Below are positions 34,873 to 47,812 of a stretch of 64,000 nucleotides of DNA, one piece after another. How positions within the stretch are numbered: position 1 is the stretch's first letter; each line of letters starts with the position of its first letter. A program made the translations under genes and the position numbers. The notes beneath the pieces are model-generated. The model searched no databases. It saw nothing but the letters and a program-made list of their open reading frames with translations, and had not been told where the DNA came from. The stretch spans positions 5,642,959 through 5,706,958 of the forward strand of contig NC_037263.1 of assembly GCF_000002425.4 (NCBI RefSeq), read 5' to 3'. The stretch comes from Physcomitrium patens. Taxonomy: Eukaryota; Streptophyta; Bryopsida; Funariales; Funariaceae.

Positions 34873-35318
34873 TGTTAGGGACATATTCCTTAGAACTTTC
34901 TAGAAGAGAAGCCTCTGGAACCTTTTAGAGAAAAGTTTCTAGAAGCTTCTAGAAAGGAAGTCTCTGGAACCTTATAGAAGAGAAGTTTCTAGAAGCTTCT
35001 AAAAAGGAAGCCCCTGGAACTTTCTAGAAGCTTCCTAGTTAATAGAAGTAGCTCGAGAAGTTTCTAGAACCTTCTAGAAAGGAAGCCTCTGGAACCTTCT
35101 AGAAGCTTCTTAGTTAATAGAAGTAGCTCGAGAAGCTTCCTAAGTAGGAGTATATATAGGGATCGAGGCTGAAGAGTTCTTCAGTCTCGACAACACATCT
35201 CTTAGAGTTCTAACTCACCTTTCTGGTGTTGTTCTTGTACTCATCTGTTTAATCTAGTTCTGCCACTTCTTCTTGAACTTCTTGTTAGATTTCAAGTCTG
35301 TATTTTGTGTCCGTGACA
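34873..35318 (+). repeat. Chromovirus 3' LTR
   Basis: 446 bp, same ends as the 5' LTR, with 9 substitutions relative to it and no length change. HSE clusters, TATA box (35151) and terminal inverted repeat near the RNA start are preserved. Confidence 0.96.
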
Positions 35319-37700
35319 TACATACTACTTTATTAATATTAATTGCACAATATAAAATATATCATGTGTATCTCTTAATATCCAAAATCCTATGTACTTT
35401 TCATATCAAAGAGACTTTTTGATTTGGCCATAGAATTATGTACTAAGCTCCATTAAGCTACATATGAAATAACAAATTATTCTTCTATCAAAACTTTATT
35501 ATTTGGTGATTAATTTTATTTCTTTTCATATTAGAGATAGCTAAAAGAAAATTTTTCTTATTAAAGCTTATGTAAGACTATAAGATCCTTCCACACCTTG
35601 TTAATTACTTGATTCTTCTCCAATTCATTATGTGAATTTTGATTAAGAACCATAGTTGGAGAACTTGACATCAAAGTCAAGTATGCAACTAAATTGCTTT
35701 TCAAAGATTGTCTCTATATTATAATCTCTATGTCCTTAAGCTTTCATCAAATCTTTTTTTGAAGGATTTAGATTATGAGAAAATTTGTTGACATTCAAAT
35801 TGATAATGCTTGTCTAATATACAACCTCAAAGTCATATTCTTGAAGTAACAAAGCATAACTTGTAAACTTGCTATTAAGCTTGTTTGACTCGAGAAGCTA
35901 CTTTAAAGGTTAATGGTTAATTATCAATGTAAATTGTTGATCATATAAGTAAGGTCAAAAGTTAATAATAGCCCAAACTACTATGAAAGCTTTTCCTTCA
36001 TAAGATAAGTAATTGAACTCCGCATTGTTATTGCTTTTAGAAGCAAATGCTATGACATACTCCTATTTTATATCATTCTTCTATATTAAGACTGCTCTCA
36101 GCTCTAGTGTGCTCTAATCTGAGTATAATTTGAATGGTCTAATAACATTTGGACATCAAAGCACTAGACCTAAATCCAATTTTTTTTTCAACATGTCAAA
36201 TGCATGTTGTTGCTTACAGTTCCAAATCCATGGTTGATCATTACTTGAGAGAATACTTAAAGGCTTAGTAATCAAACTAAAGTTTTTAAGAAACCTTTGG
36301 TAGCAATTTTCTAATCCTAAAAAAGCCTAGGTTGAGATATATCACTTATTGTTGGAATTTTTTTATAAGGCATCTACCTTAATTTGATGTACACTAAGAT
36401 GTCATAGAATAATCATGTATTTCAAATATGATAATTATTTATAGAAGAATTTACACTTACTATGATGCAAGCATAATTTCTAGTACCATAATTGCTTAAA
36501 TATTGCTTATAAATAACTCACATGATCTTGAAGTCTGCTACTAAAAATGATAATATTATCAATATAGCATCTAACAAATGATAAGTGAGCTAAAGCTCAA
36601 ACCTTCACAGTTGAAACTCAGCTAGTGTATTTTTTAGAGCAAAGAGAAGAAACTTCCAATGATAGAGTTGATCTTTTCTTTCTTGATCAACTCCCTAAAA
36701 TGCTCTTTTTACTCAATCTTCAACAAGTAATGGAAATTGGTGATAATTATATTTTAAATCCAAAGTATTAAATATTCAAAAAAATCCTATTACATCAAAT
36801 AGTTCATCTAGCATTGGCATTGGATATTGATTAGATTCAGTCTTATACTTAATTGGATAATAGTCTCTATATACTTTCTTTTCTATCCAATTGCCTAAAA
36901 TATCCTTCTTTAAAGACATGATTATTGTATAAGCATACTTACTATTAAAAAGTTCAATTAAGCCTACAACCAATAACTCTTAACAATAGGTCTAGACATT
37001 AGTTTTTTTTAAGATACTTAGTTTGTAAGTTCGTCAAAAGATTAAATGATCATCTTCCAATTGGATATGAATAAGTTTGCCTCTATATTCTCTAAGATCT
37101 TGAAGACTAAAGGCAAAACAATTGCAATATAAGTGGATAAAAGCTTGTACTATTTATGCTTTGGTATCAATAAGATGTGGCTTTAACTTCAATGACCAAT
37201 TATCAAACTTTGTGGTTTCTTTTTCTACCAATGGAATTCAGCTACATGCCAATATTACTTTCAACTACTAATCTCTTGAAAAAACAACTTCTATGTCCCT
37301 TACATCCTCATTTATAGAAAAATGAGGAACTTCATTACTATAATGTTTGTGAAAATTGGCAATGTTGATAAAACACGAAACATCTTTCAAAAAAGATATT
37401 GTGAAAGTATCTTTTGAGCATTTATTTTTTTCAAGTCTTTGGCCAGAGTAACAAAGACATGTTGAGCTTGTAGCTCATCAATTGCATGCCACTTTCAGCA
37501 AAAAAGTAGCTCCAATTCTTCAACCTTATTAAATTAGGATCCATTGTCTCTTGGCTACTGTTCTTTGACCTTAAAGTATTAAAATGGTCATAAAAATCCT
37601 TTTGAATACCAAAACATATACCAAAAATTGGTACTAAAGTATTGAGATTCATAGCTTAGTTTAGGAAAAAATGATGTTGTATCTTAGTGATATCATAAGC
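35319..37700 (-). pseudogene. Decayed gypsy RT and upstream pol of the older element
   Basis: On the minus strand, 36973-36776 reads MSLKKD..GNWIEKK..DYYPI..ESNQYPMPMLDELFDVIG and then, past a stop, FNTLDLKYNYHQFPL. These are the conserved RT blocks of Ty3/gypsy elements (KKDG, DYRP, RYPMP, DL..GYHQ). Further upstream in minus sense (37652-37431) is a stretch including NWSYFFAESGMQLMSYKLNM. Stops and frameshifts are frequent. The fragment is continuous with the integrase remnant left of 29132 once the nested chromovirus is disregarded. Confidence 0.6.
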
Positions 37701-39293
37701 AATTGTGGTAATAGTTAAAAAGTCCATAGCATGTTTTTTATTTTTTTATTTTTTATTTTTTATTGACATTAAGTGCTTTATAGGTTTGAAAATTTATATT
37801 CCAAATCATGCCAAGGCTACCTACTTAAAATACAAATGATGCTCAAAATATTATGAACTATGCCACAAGGTGCTTCCACCTTATTAATTAAGGTAAGAAG
37901 AGATTCATCAACATTGGTTATAAACAAAAAAACTCAATTATCATCAAGACATAATCAACATGATATCTAAGAGGTCATTTAATTCTAAAAAGTGTTTTTA
38001 TAAGTATATGAGTCAAAGTCAAGTTGATCCAAATTAAACAAGATTAATGCAAATAGCAACCTAAAATTATAATATCTAAAAAGGTTAAAAGATTAAGAAG
38101 TTAGTTAATATATTTATTTGACTTCAATACTTATATTCAAGTATCATCTAATAGAGGTATATTTTAAAAAATATATCTAAATGGTATAGTTTGATGTATA
38201 AACTACTATTACATAAGCTACATTAAATCTATAAATAAATTAGATTAAAGGCCATTCAATCTTTAATATATTCTAATATTAGAATACCTTTAATAATACC
38301 ATCGAGTAAATAATAAATTAATATTGCTTAATTTCTTTAAATCTTTATTACTAATAAAGGTAATATCTTGAGAAAATTGGCTAAAACAACCAAGAATGGA
38401 AAAAATTTATAATTGCTTAAGATAGAAAACTAACAATATTTGGAGATGATATCAAGCTCCTTGATTAGATGTATTTCTAATATCTACATGAATGTATTAT
38501 CTAATAGTAAGCTCAACCTTTAATAAAATTATAAAATTTATATTAATACCTATAAAAAGCTCCACAAAAAAAATACCTTCATCTAATTGATGCCAATGAA
38601 TAGGTTAAATAAATATATGTAAGAAAGAAGAATTTTATATCTTTAATATATTTAATGAAAATACAATCTCTTCACTATGGTAAAAAAGTCTTTCACATGT
38701 ATCCTTGCAATGTCTTGCATAAATTTCTAAATTTGGTAGATCATTTGATTCTACAAAATTAGAAATAAATACTAATGACTCTTCTAATAGAACTATTCCA
38801 CAAAGAAAATCATGCTAATGTACTACAACCAAATTAGGTTTTTGCAAACATAATCATAGTAGTTGATGCAAATGTAGTTGGAATGAATTCTTTCTTTCCA
38901 TTACAAATAAACCATTTTAATTTAATCCATATTTCTTCAATCTAATTATCTAAACCAAAATTGAATGAATAAAATACTTGTTGATCATTTAAAATATTAT
39001 AGTTAGTGACATTAATTACTATAAACTTTAGAAAAAATATAAATAAAGTGGTTTTAATTAATCATAAAATAGTAATTGCAATGGCTATTTGCTATAGCGG
39101 ATAGCTTGCTCCATGCTCACTACTGAAATGACTATAGAGAAAAAACAAGGCTTTAAGTATGTAAGAATAAGATCTAATTTTTAAGCAATATATTTGTTCA
39201 TCATAATTAAATGACCTCCAAAATCCATCATAATGTGTAAAGGTGTTGCATGAATAGTATTGCTACTAATATGGCTAACAACAAGCATGCTAT
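37700..39293. other. AT-rich decayed retroelement interior
   Basis: No readable domain. By position it should hold the protease region of the old minus-strand element, but mutations have erased any clear motif. Confidence 0.35.
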
Positions 39294-40030
39294 TGTATTA
39301 TATAAAGTCTTACTTGAGAATACACTGAGTACTTATCTGTAGAAGGTAAAAGAAATTTACAACAACAAGTCCTAATAACTCTAATAGAATCATATATAAA
39401 TTACAATTAAAGCTTAATAAATATAATCAAATATTGATCAATACCAATTATGTATTTAAATAAATTATAAAAGAAACACAAATAAATCTAAAAGAACTTC
39501 TAAAAAAATTATAAAGAAATCTAAAAGAAATAAAAAATAATCCATAAAGAAATCTAAAAATAATCTATTTTTTTAAAAGAATCTAAAAATAATCCATGAA
39601 AATCTTAAAAAATCCTTATAAAAACTTAAAAAATTCAAAAAAAATCTAAAAGAATCTTAAAGAAATCCCAAAAAAATCTTATTTTTTTTTAAAGAATACA
39701 AAAGAAATCCTAAAATATTCTAAATCCTAAATTAATCTTAATCAAATTTTAAATCCTAAATCAATTATAATTAGATCTCAAATCCTAAATCAATCTTAAT
39801 CAAATCCTAAATCTTACACCAAATCCTAATCAAATCCTAAATCCTAAAGCAAACCCTAATCAATTCCTAAATATATCATAACCAAAATCTAATCAATTCA
39901 AATCAATCTTAGGATAATTTTAAAACCTCAATATCTATTGATTATATTATTGAACTTGCTTAAAATTTTATACATCTTTCAATCTCTTAGTTAACAACAA
40001 GCACAATAAATTTGAAGAAAAGTGATATAG
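39294..40030 (+). repeat. Partial old LTR copy E
   Basis: Begins TGTATTA and shares with 45531-46170 the block CTTGAGAAT...GAGTACTTATCTGTAGAAGG, a run of AAATCCTAAA-like repeats, and the end CTCTTAGTTAA..AAG..CACAATAAATTTGAAGA. It loses similarity near 40030. A T-homopolymer follows at about 40075-40102. Confidence 0.6.
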
Positions 40031-40071
40031 GTTTATTCGTCTATATTTCCTATCATTTGTTGTGGCATTCT

Positions 40072-40102
<31 letters not shown>

Positions 40103-40673
40103 GTAATAACTTTTGTAATAACTTGTAATAACTTTTGGTACTAAAAAGACTCAAGTATAAAATAAATCTGTCTTGAATGACTTTCCACAATCTTATCATC
40201 ATCTTTTAATTCAATAGGTGTAATTAATCCAAAGAATCTTCCAATGCATTTTTTTCATAAAAACCTAAAATCTTCTCATCATCTTTTAATGTTTTTAACA
40301 TATATAATTTTTTTTTAATATCATGTATTTGTTTTTTTTCTTTTTTCTTTTTAAATCCTCAAATTTGTTGTATCTAATACTTTCATGTTCAAAAATACTA
40401 ATAAAACTTGTATTAAAGGCACTTATATCTTGCAAGAGTACTTTTCTTTTTGTACCTCTATAATCCTGCTTTATAGTAGTACCTCTTTAAAATCTTTAAA
40501 TTCTTCAACAACTCTTAGCAACAACTTTTCCTTCAATCTATCTCAATTTTTTTCATGATTGAGAGACACATTTAAAGATTATACTACTTTCCTTCTATCT
40601 TCACTAAGTATTTATATATAGGCTCAATCATTATTAAACACTTTTGTTTCCATCTATGTTGCCATTATCGTGA

Positions 40674-42312
40674 TGTAACAGGGCTAATAGATAAAAGAAT
40701 GTAAAAATTATTATATTATAGAAGATCTTAGTTCAAAATATTATAAAAAATTATCTTAGAAATATAGATAATAGTCAAAGGGATAATAAAACTAAAAAGT
40801 ACTAATATTACCTTTTACAAAATGAGCTTCTATTTACTTTGTAGGGCCATAATTAAGGCAAAATAAAGTAAATTAAAAAATTAAATAATATAGGCATGTA
40901 TAGGAGGAAGTTAAGAGTATATTTTAGTAAAATTTACCTCAAGAAGCTAAGAATTGATACTTAGAGAGCACCAATTGTCAACCAGGGTCGAAATCAACCC
41001 CGAGGTACAAAATCACACACCTATAGCAACTTCAGGATTCTTTGGAGTTCAAAGAATAAAATTTGATAGCAAACTTGATAGGGTTTCTATGAGCATTAGT
41101 TATGTATGATTTGAATTTGTAATAACTTTGTAAGAGCCTTACAAAGTCAAGATTGTTTCAGATAGCTCTGGTTTTTGTGAAATAAAATAAGATTGATATT
41201 TTGGACAATTTCAAGAGTTTTGTAGCAGTTCTATGGATGAAATTTTGTAAATTAATGGTTATTGTTGTGCTTAATATTTATTGTAAAATTTAGCTTGATA
41301 TAAAAATTGAATTGAAAGTTATTGAAGTTTAAGTAGGTCATGGTCTTAGAAAGTAGAATTTTAGGTCTAGTGAGGATTTCTAAGATTTCTTATAATCTAC
41401 TAGTTGGATTGGAGTGAAAGTTATATATATGGATAGTAAAATTATTTTCTTAAATATGTGAGAATTTTGAGATCAATAAAATAGTAAAAAAAAGAGATAT
41501 TAGTACTAAAAGATTAGTATTAAGGTTGGAAAAGTAGGCTGGCCAATATTTGAGCAAATTTTAGGATTTTTCTTCTATTTGGTAAGTAAAATTGTCTTCA
41601 AATTTGTTATACTTATTTTTAATTAAGAGATTAAGAAGTGTGTAAAATTTTAAATAATATCAAGAGTTTAATTAAAAATTATCTATGTTCTAAATTATCT
41701 TAGGATTTGATTTAGGATTTAGGATTTGGTTAGGATTTGATTTAGGATTTAAGATTTGGAATTTGATTAGGATTTGGTTTAGGATTTAGGATTTAATTAG
41801 GATTTTATTTAAGATTTAGAATTTGATTAGAATTTCGTGTAAGATTTAGGATTTATCTAGGATTTGGTTTAGGATTTAGGGTTTGGCTAAGATTTGATTA
41901 GGATTGGATTTAAGATTTAAGATTTATCTAGGATTTAGTTTAGAATTTAGGATTTATCTAATATTTAGTTTAAGATTTAAGATTTCTCTAAGATTTAATT
42001 AAAGTCTATTAAGGTTTCAATTAGAGTTAATTAGAACTTGATTGAGATATTTTTAAGATATATTGTGATTATTTTAATATTTTTTAGGGCTTCTTAAGGA
42101 TTATTTTAAGATTATTATAGATTATCTTTGAATTCCTTTAAGATTCTTAAAGGTTTCTTTTGAATTTGATTAAATCTTATTTAACATTGTTAAGGTTTAA
42201 TTAAAGTTTATTTAATATTCTATTAAAATTAAGATTTTGTTATTACAATTTCTATTCTACCTTCCATAGTCAAGTACCTAGTATACTCTCAAGCAACATT
42301 TCATGTAATACA
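40674..42312 (-). repeat. Old LTR copy B
   Basis: Same orientation as copy A. It starts TGTAACAGGGC and ends TAATACA on the plus strand (TG...CA in LTR sense). It contains an expanded degenerate array of TTTAGGATTTGGTTAGGA-like units at about 41690-42060, the complement of the AAATCCTAAA array in copies D and E. I see no matching target duplication at its ends. Confidence 0.6.
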
Positions 42313-42679
42313 ATACCATAATATATAATTGTCTTAAAATCATTGCATAAGATGTTATATCTTAAATAAAGAAATATTGCTTTGTTGTAATATCTCTAAT
42401 CCAAATTTTAACATTTGAGTAAGCTCTATATAATTTATCTCATATTTTATTAATTGCTTATATTATCCATCTATACTCCATATCAATTAGCTGCCTCCAC
42501 TTTTTATAAAGATCCTTAGACATAAGATTTATTTCAAAATTGTAATCAACTAAAGCAACAATTGATTCTTCTATATCTTCTACCTTCACTAATACTTTTG
42601 TAGTTGCCCTTGCTCAATGATTTTGAGTATAATGGCATGAAGCTTGTGTTTCCTTGTCACTATAATCTTCAAAATGCAT

Positions 42680-43600
42680 TTATTGATTATAACCATTTCT
42701 TTTACTTGAAGATTGTTTGTAAAAATTATCAACATCTTTTTCATCTTTATATATCATTGCATCAATAATATGACTCATTCTAGCTTCACCCATTAATTGT
42801 CTCTTCTTTTTAATGATGTCAATAATAAAATCATAAAATTTCTTCTTTATAATTCTTAAAATCTCTTTCAATGTAAATTCCACCTTAGCATTTAGTATAT
42901 GTTCTTCAAACATCTTCTTTAAATATGTTGCTACTTCAGTATCAAAGAATAGTTTATAAGGTATTAATTTACTTTTATCCTTTGTGTCTTTTGTTTTATC
43001 TTTCAATATTGTTGAAGTATCTTTTATAGGCAATTCTTGTAAAGCTGCCTCATGAATCTTGTTTCCATGACTTTGCTTCTTAGAAGAATTTCCTTTTCTT
43101 CTATCATCAAAATTTCTTCATCTTTTATCTTCCATCAAGACTTCATATTGGCTCTTAGGAATATATGCATGAATTAAAAGAGCTTCTACATGATCTTTTC
43201 AATATGTTGCACTATATATTGTTGCAATAGTTCTTAAAAATGCTTCTTGAGTTTTTTTTTTTTTTTTTTTTGAATTATAAAAATAGAAAAAGCTCAAAAT
43301 ATTCTTATTTCTATATTTCTATCAAATTCATCATCTATTCTAGTAATATAACTTATACTTTTTTTTGTTGCTACTCCATATATTACTAAATAATCTTAAA
43401 TTAATGATCTCATACATCTGTTGTCAAAATTAGTTTGAAGGAGGTTCCATTTATCCTTTAATGCCATCTTTCCATCTTTCCAAAAAAGGACTTTTTGTTG
43501 CACCATATTATTAAACTCATTGCAATCCTTCTTGATATGAAAAATATTGTCACACCAAATGCATCTTTGTATATATCCTTATTTAGAAATAGCATTCAAA
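42680..43600 (-). pseudogene. Decayed gag-like region with zinc knuckle
   Basis: A CX2CX4HX4C knuckle (CIWCDNIFHIKKDC) is readable at 43563-43522 on the minus strand. Downstream in minus sense, an open frame at 43033-42680 carries KVEFTLKEILRIIKKKFYDF and KKRQLMGEARMSHIIDA. The order (knuckle, then linker, then RT at 36.8 kb) fits one minus-strand gag-pol interrupted by LTR insertions. Confidence 0.5.
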
Positions 43601-44194
43601 TTATTTGTAGAAGTCTTTTCTTTAAATCTTTCTAATTTGATTTAAAGATCTCACATAATATGTATAATCTTTTCAATTCTCATATCTTCTTTTTTCATAT
43701 AGGCGTTGAAAATTGAATAATGGATATTATTGATTGTATTATATGCACTTGAGTTTTAGGCGCTTGTATTATTCTTAGGATATTAAACCTATTCTTCTTC
43801 TTTTTTCATTTTGCAAACAAATCTATAACATCTTCAACATTTTTTCAATTCATTGTCAATCCTTTATCTTCTTTTGTATCTTCAAGAAGCAACTCCAATT
43901 TTTCTTATAATTCTCTATCGACACCTTAAAGAAATAATTCAATCTTATTTTATTTTAATATTAATCTTTCTACCTTTAATAATTAAAAATATTAACTTTC
44001 AAACTCCTTTAATAATTTTGTTGCTTATAAATTCTTATTAAGTCGTTCAATCCATTCTAGAAAAGATTCATAGTAACATGATCAATATCATCAAAGAAAT
44101 ATTCATCTTTTAATGCATGTAAAAATATCTCTCAAGAACTTCCATAATGATTTATAATTGATATAAAATATTCTCTTATCTATAGTACCATTGT

Positions 44195-45094
44195 TGTATT
44201 ATATATATTATTACTTGAAAATGCACCAAGTGCTTAGCAATTGAGAGTAATGCAAGATAATCCAATTGAGTATTGAATGGCCTCCTACTTCAACTTGAAT
44301 ATTAAATTTCTACCACCAATACCTCCCTTCTTGAATCATTGAATTACTCTCAAATTTTACCTAAATATTTAAAATTAAATCTAGTACTTATACAAAAAAA
44401 ATTCACTTCAATCCAATTGATAGATTATTGAAGATCTTAAAAACACACATTGACCCTCAAACTCCAATTTTTGAAATCTCAACCTACAAAAACCTTAATA
44501 TACTTTGATCTAATTGTTTGATTGATTTTAAAATTTGCCTACACATTTACGACTAGGACACCAACATATTATCCAAAATTCACCTTTATATACACCATGG
44601 AACTTAAGAAACCCTCAAATTTATAAACATATTTTTATTTTTTTAAATCTAAACCAATTGAGAACATTACTAACTTTAAAAATTCTTCAAAAATTCGAGA
44701 TTGATTTAATTGACAAAAAACCAATGTCTAAAAATCTCTCCTCAAGTTTTTTTACATATTCTACTTTCTAATCTACCAAAGAATTCCAAAATTGCTATAT
44801 AGACATGGTTTTATGCCTCTCAATCTAATTTTGACCCAAATTGATAATTAGTCCTCTTTTAATATCAATTTTTGATAATTTGAAATAAATTTTATTTTAT
44901 CCTATTTTCAATTTTTTATTTAATATACATATATCAATTTCTTACCTCATTTACTTAGATTTGGCTCAATTAAACTTCTACAAAGTAAATAGAAGTTTTT
45001 TTTATGAAAAAATAGCATTAAAACTTAATCTTTTATTATCTTTCTATCTTTTAACTTTATTTTTCTAGTACATCTTTTTTCTAGGCTGTTCTAT
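44195..45094 (+). repeat. Old LTR copy C, inverted relative to A and B
   Basis: Begins TGTATTA and runs to about TTTCTAGGCTGTTCTA. It shares with the other copies CTTGAAAATGCACCAAGTGCTTAG and the inverted form of the AAGTAGAAGTCTATTTT block. This copy is shorter because it lacks the AAATCCTAAA array. Confidence 0.55.
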
Positions 45095-45530
45095 AATATC
45101 ATCGATATTTTTATTTTTTATCATATAGTTATATTACCACATAATATCATGGCAAGTTCAAATAGCTTAATCATCTTTTTTTCAAAAACTCAATTTAATT
45201 TCATTTCTCCTACACAACAACTTAGATACTTTGAAATGTCTCTTCCATCAAATTGGTCAATCTTATTAATCATTGCTTGTTAAAGCTTTCTTGCAAACAT
45301 TGCTTTACTGTTGTTGCACAAATAATATAAAAACTTAAAACATACTTGCAATAATTGGATCCATCGACATACCTTGTCCTTTAGTGGAAACTCCACTAAA
45401 AGCTTTGCTTGAAGCTCTTCCTATAGCTCCTTCAAAACTCTTGTTTTTGTTCTCCACTAAATCAAAATAAATATAAGCAAACTTTAATACCTTCCACCTC
45501 AAGCTTTTACATCAAGTTCACCAAATATAT

Positions 45531-46985
45531 TGTATTACCTAAAATCTTGCTTGAAAATGAGCTTAGCACTTGGTTGTAAAAAGTAAAAGAAATTTGTAAT
45601 AATAAGTTCTAATAATTTTAATAGAATCACATATTAATTGAAATTAAAGCTTGACAAACATAATCAAGTATTGATCAAGTCCAATTAAATTTTTAAATAA
45701 ATTTTAAAAACATTCTAAAGAAATCATAAATAAATATTAAAGAAATCTAAAAAAAATCTACAAAAATCTTATAGAAATACTAAAAAATCCAAAAGAAATT
45801 CTAAAAAAATTCTAAAAAAATCCAAAAGAAATCTTAAAGAAATTTTAAAGAAATCCTAAAGAAATCTAAAAGAAATCTATAAAAACTTTTAAAAAATCTT
45901 TAAAAAATCTTTAAGAAATCTTTAAAAAATCTATAAGAATCTTAAAGAAAATTTTAAAAAATATTTAATCTTAAATCAATTCTAATTAGATCTTATATCC
46001 TAATTAAATCTTAATAAATCTATAAATAAATTCTAATAAAAATCTAATCAATTCTAATCAATCCTATGATAATTTTAGAATCTCAATATCTATCAAATAT
46101 ATTGTTGATCTTGCTTAAAATTTTTTACACTTCTCAATCTCTTAGTTAATAAGAAGCACAATAAATTTGAAGAGAAGAAAAGTTAAGAAATAGAAGAAAA
46201 ATATCATAATCCACTTGGATGTTGATAGGCCTCCAACTTTGATCTTAATGTTGATTTTTTAGCAGTAATAATTCCTAATTGAATTATTAGCTTGCTTTCA
46301 AATTTTTCATAATTTTTAAAAGTCAAGTCAACTATTAGCTCTAATAGAAATTACTTAAATTTATTAAGAAAATTATTGCTAATCTTAAATATCCTTACTA
46401 GATCTAAAAATCTAATTTCTAAGATCCTAATCCACTTAAACTTTAATAACTTCCAATCCAACTGTTTGATTATATTAAAACTTATAATATATATTCAAAA
46501 AAATTATACTCAAAATTCTATAAAATTTTACTTACAGATCTGCCACAAAACTCACAAAATTTTTCATATTATAAATCCTATTTTATTTCACAAAATCTAT
46601 AATCATCCAAAATAACTTTGACTTTGCAAAGCTCTTACAAAATCATTAAAAATTCAAATCACTCAAAACTAATGCATTAAGAAATCTTTTGAAGTCTTCT
46701 CTTAAATCACATTCTTTGATTTATAAAAGAACCCCAAAGTCATTGTAAGTGCATAGTTTTTTACTTTAGTATCTAATTTTGATCCTAATTGGCAACTAGT
46801 TCTTTTTGGATATCAATCTAACATATCATAGAGATTTTTAAGCACAATCCTATCTTCGTCTTTATCCTTATATCAATTATATCAATTACTTACCTCATTT
46901 ATATTATTTTTATCAATTTATGGCCTTTCTAAAATAATAAAAGAGTTTCTACATTTTAAAAGAAAAATTTAATAGCTAGCTTTTA
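45531..46985 (+). repeat. Old LTR copy D, inverted relative to A and B
   Basis: Begins TGTATTACCTAAAATCTTGC and carries the degenerate AAATCCTAAA array (about 45700-46080) and the downstream landmarks AATTGGCAACTAGTTC and GGCCTTTCTAAAATAA. The right boundary is approximate. Confidence 0.55.
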
Positions 46986-47159
46986 TCTACTAGCTATTAA
47001 GATAAATAATCTAAGAGACTTTTATAAAGTCTTTTCTAATTTTCTTGAATTCTTATTGAACCAAAATGATTGAAAATTAATTAAAAATTAATTTTTAAAA
47101 TATTTTTATTATATAGTCATGTTAAAATATGACAATATTATTATTATTAATTAATCATA

Positions 47160-47767
47160 TAATTTTTAGGCATAATTTTTTATATTCTTGACCAAATCTA
47201 GTCACAATATCAGACAAAAATACCATCTTTGTAGCCAATGGCACCTGACTTGAAGGATTTATGTTTTTTTCCTTGTAGTATCTTTCATCAAATATGGAAA
47301 TAATTTCAGCTACAAGCTATGCTTGCAACTTAGTCAAATCCTCATCTCTTAAAGGCTTGGTGACTACTTTAGCTATCTATAAGAATGGCATAGGTACTTT
47401 ACCTTTCAACATTTTATCAGCTAATTGAAAGATCCCAACTGATTTAAATTCTAGAGCCAACAAATCAATACTTAAAAATATAAGCATATTCAATACTTAC
47501 TAAGCCAAAGTATGTATTAAGTCTTTAATATTAGTATTTATATCTAGTTTTGAAGTTGAATTATAAGGCCTTGTAACAAAATTAATATATACAAGGCCAA
47601 ATGATAAAAGCAATTACATATGAGTATTAAAATCTCTACAATTTCTTGGATATCAAAATAAAATATTTTATGTGTCATTTATTTTAGGTGCTATATTTTT
47701 AGTTTTTATTTAGGCATAATTCTTAGCTGCAACTACCATTTGTCCTAATACACTAAAAAAATAATTG

Positions 47768-47812
<45 letters not shown>

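Larger units (their letters stand above)
29132..35318 (+). mobile_element. Ty3/gypsy chromovirus LTR retrotransposon, young but defective
   Basis: Full structure is present: 446-bp 5' LTR, leader, gag, pol with protease, RT, RNase H, integrase and chromodomain, an extra small ORF, polypurine tract and 446-bp 3' LTR. Five-base target duplications TACAT flank it (29127-29131 and 35319-35323). I count 9 differences between the LTRs (about 2 percent), 8 of them transitions, so the insertion is fairly recent. Its GC content is far above the surrounding decayed DNA. It is nested in the integrase of an older minus-strand gypsy element. Pol is broken, so it could move only with help in trans. Confidence 0.96.

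Noticed and set aside
40674..42312. Copy B as a clean solo LTR insertion
   Set aside because: Flanks (CGTGA left, ATACC right) do not match, so a simple solo-LTR history is not supported by a target duplication.
47769..47808. Poly-A run as the tail of a retroposed gene
   Set aside because: No gene-like body lies upstream and there is no target duplication. Homopolymers are common throughout the AT-rich zone.
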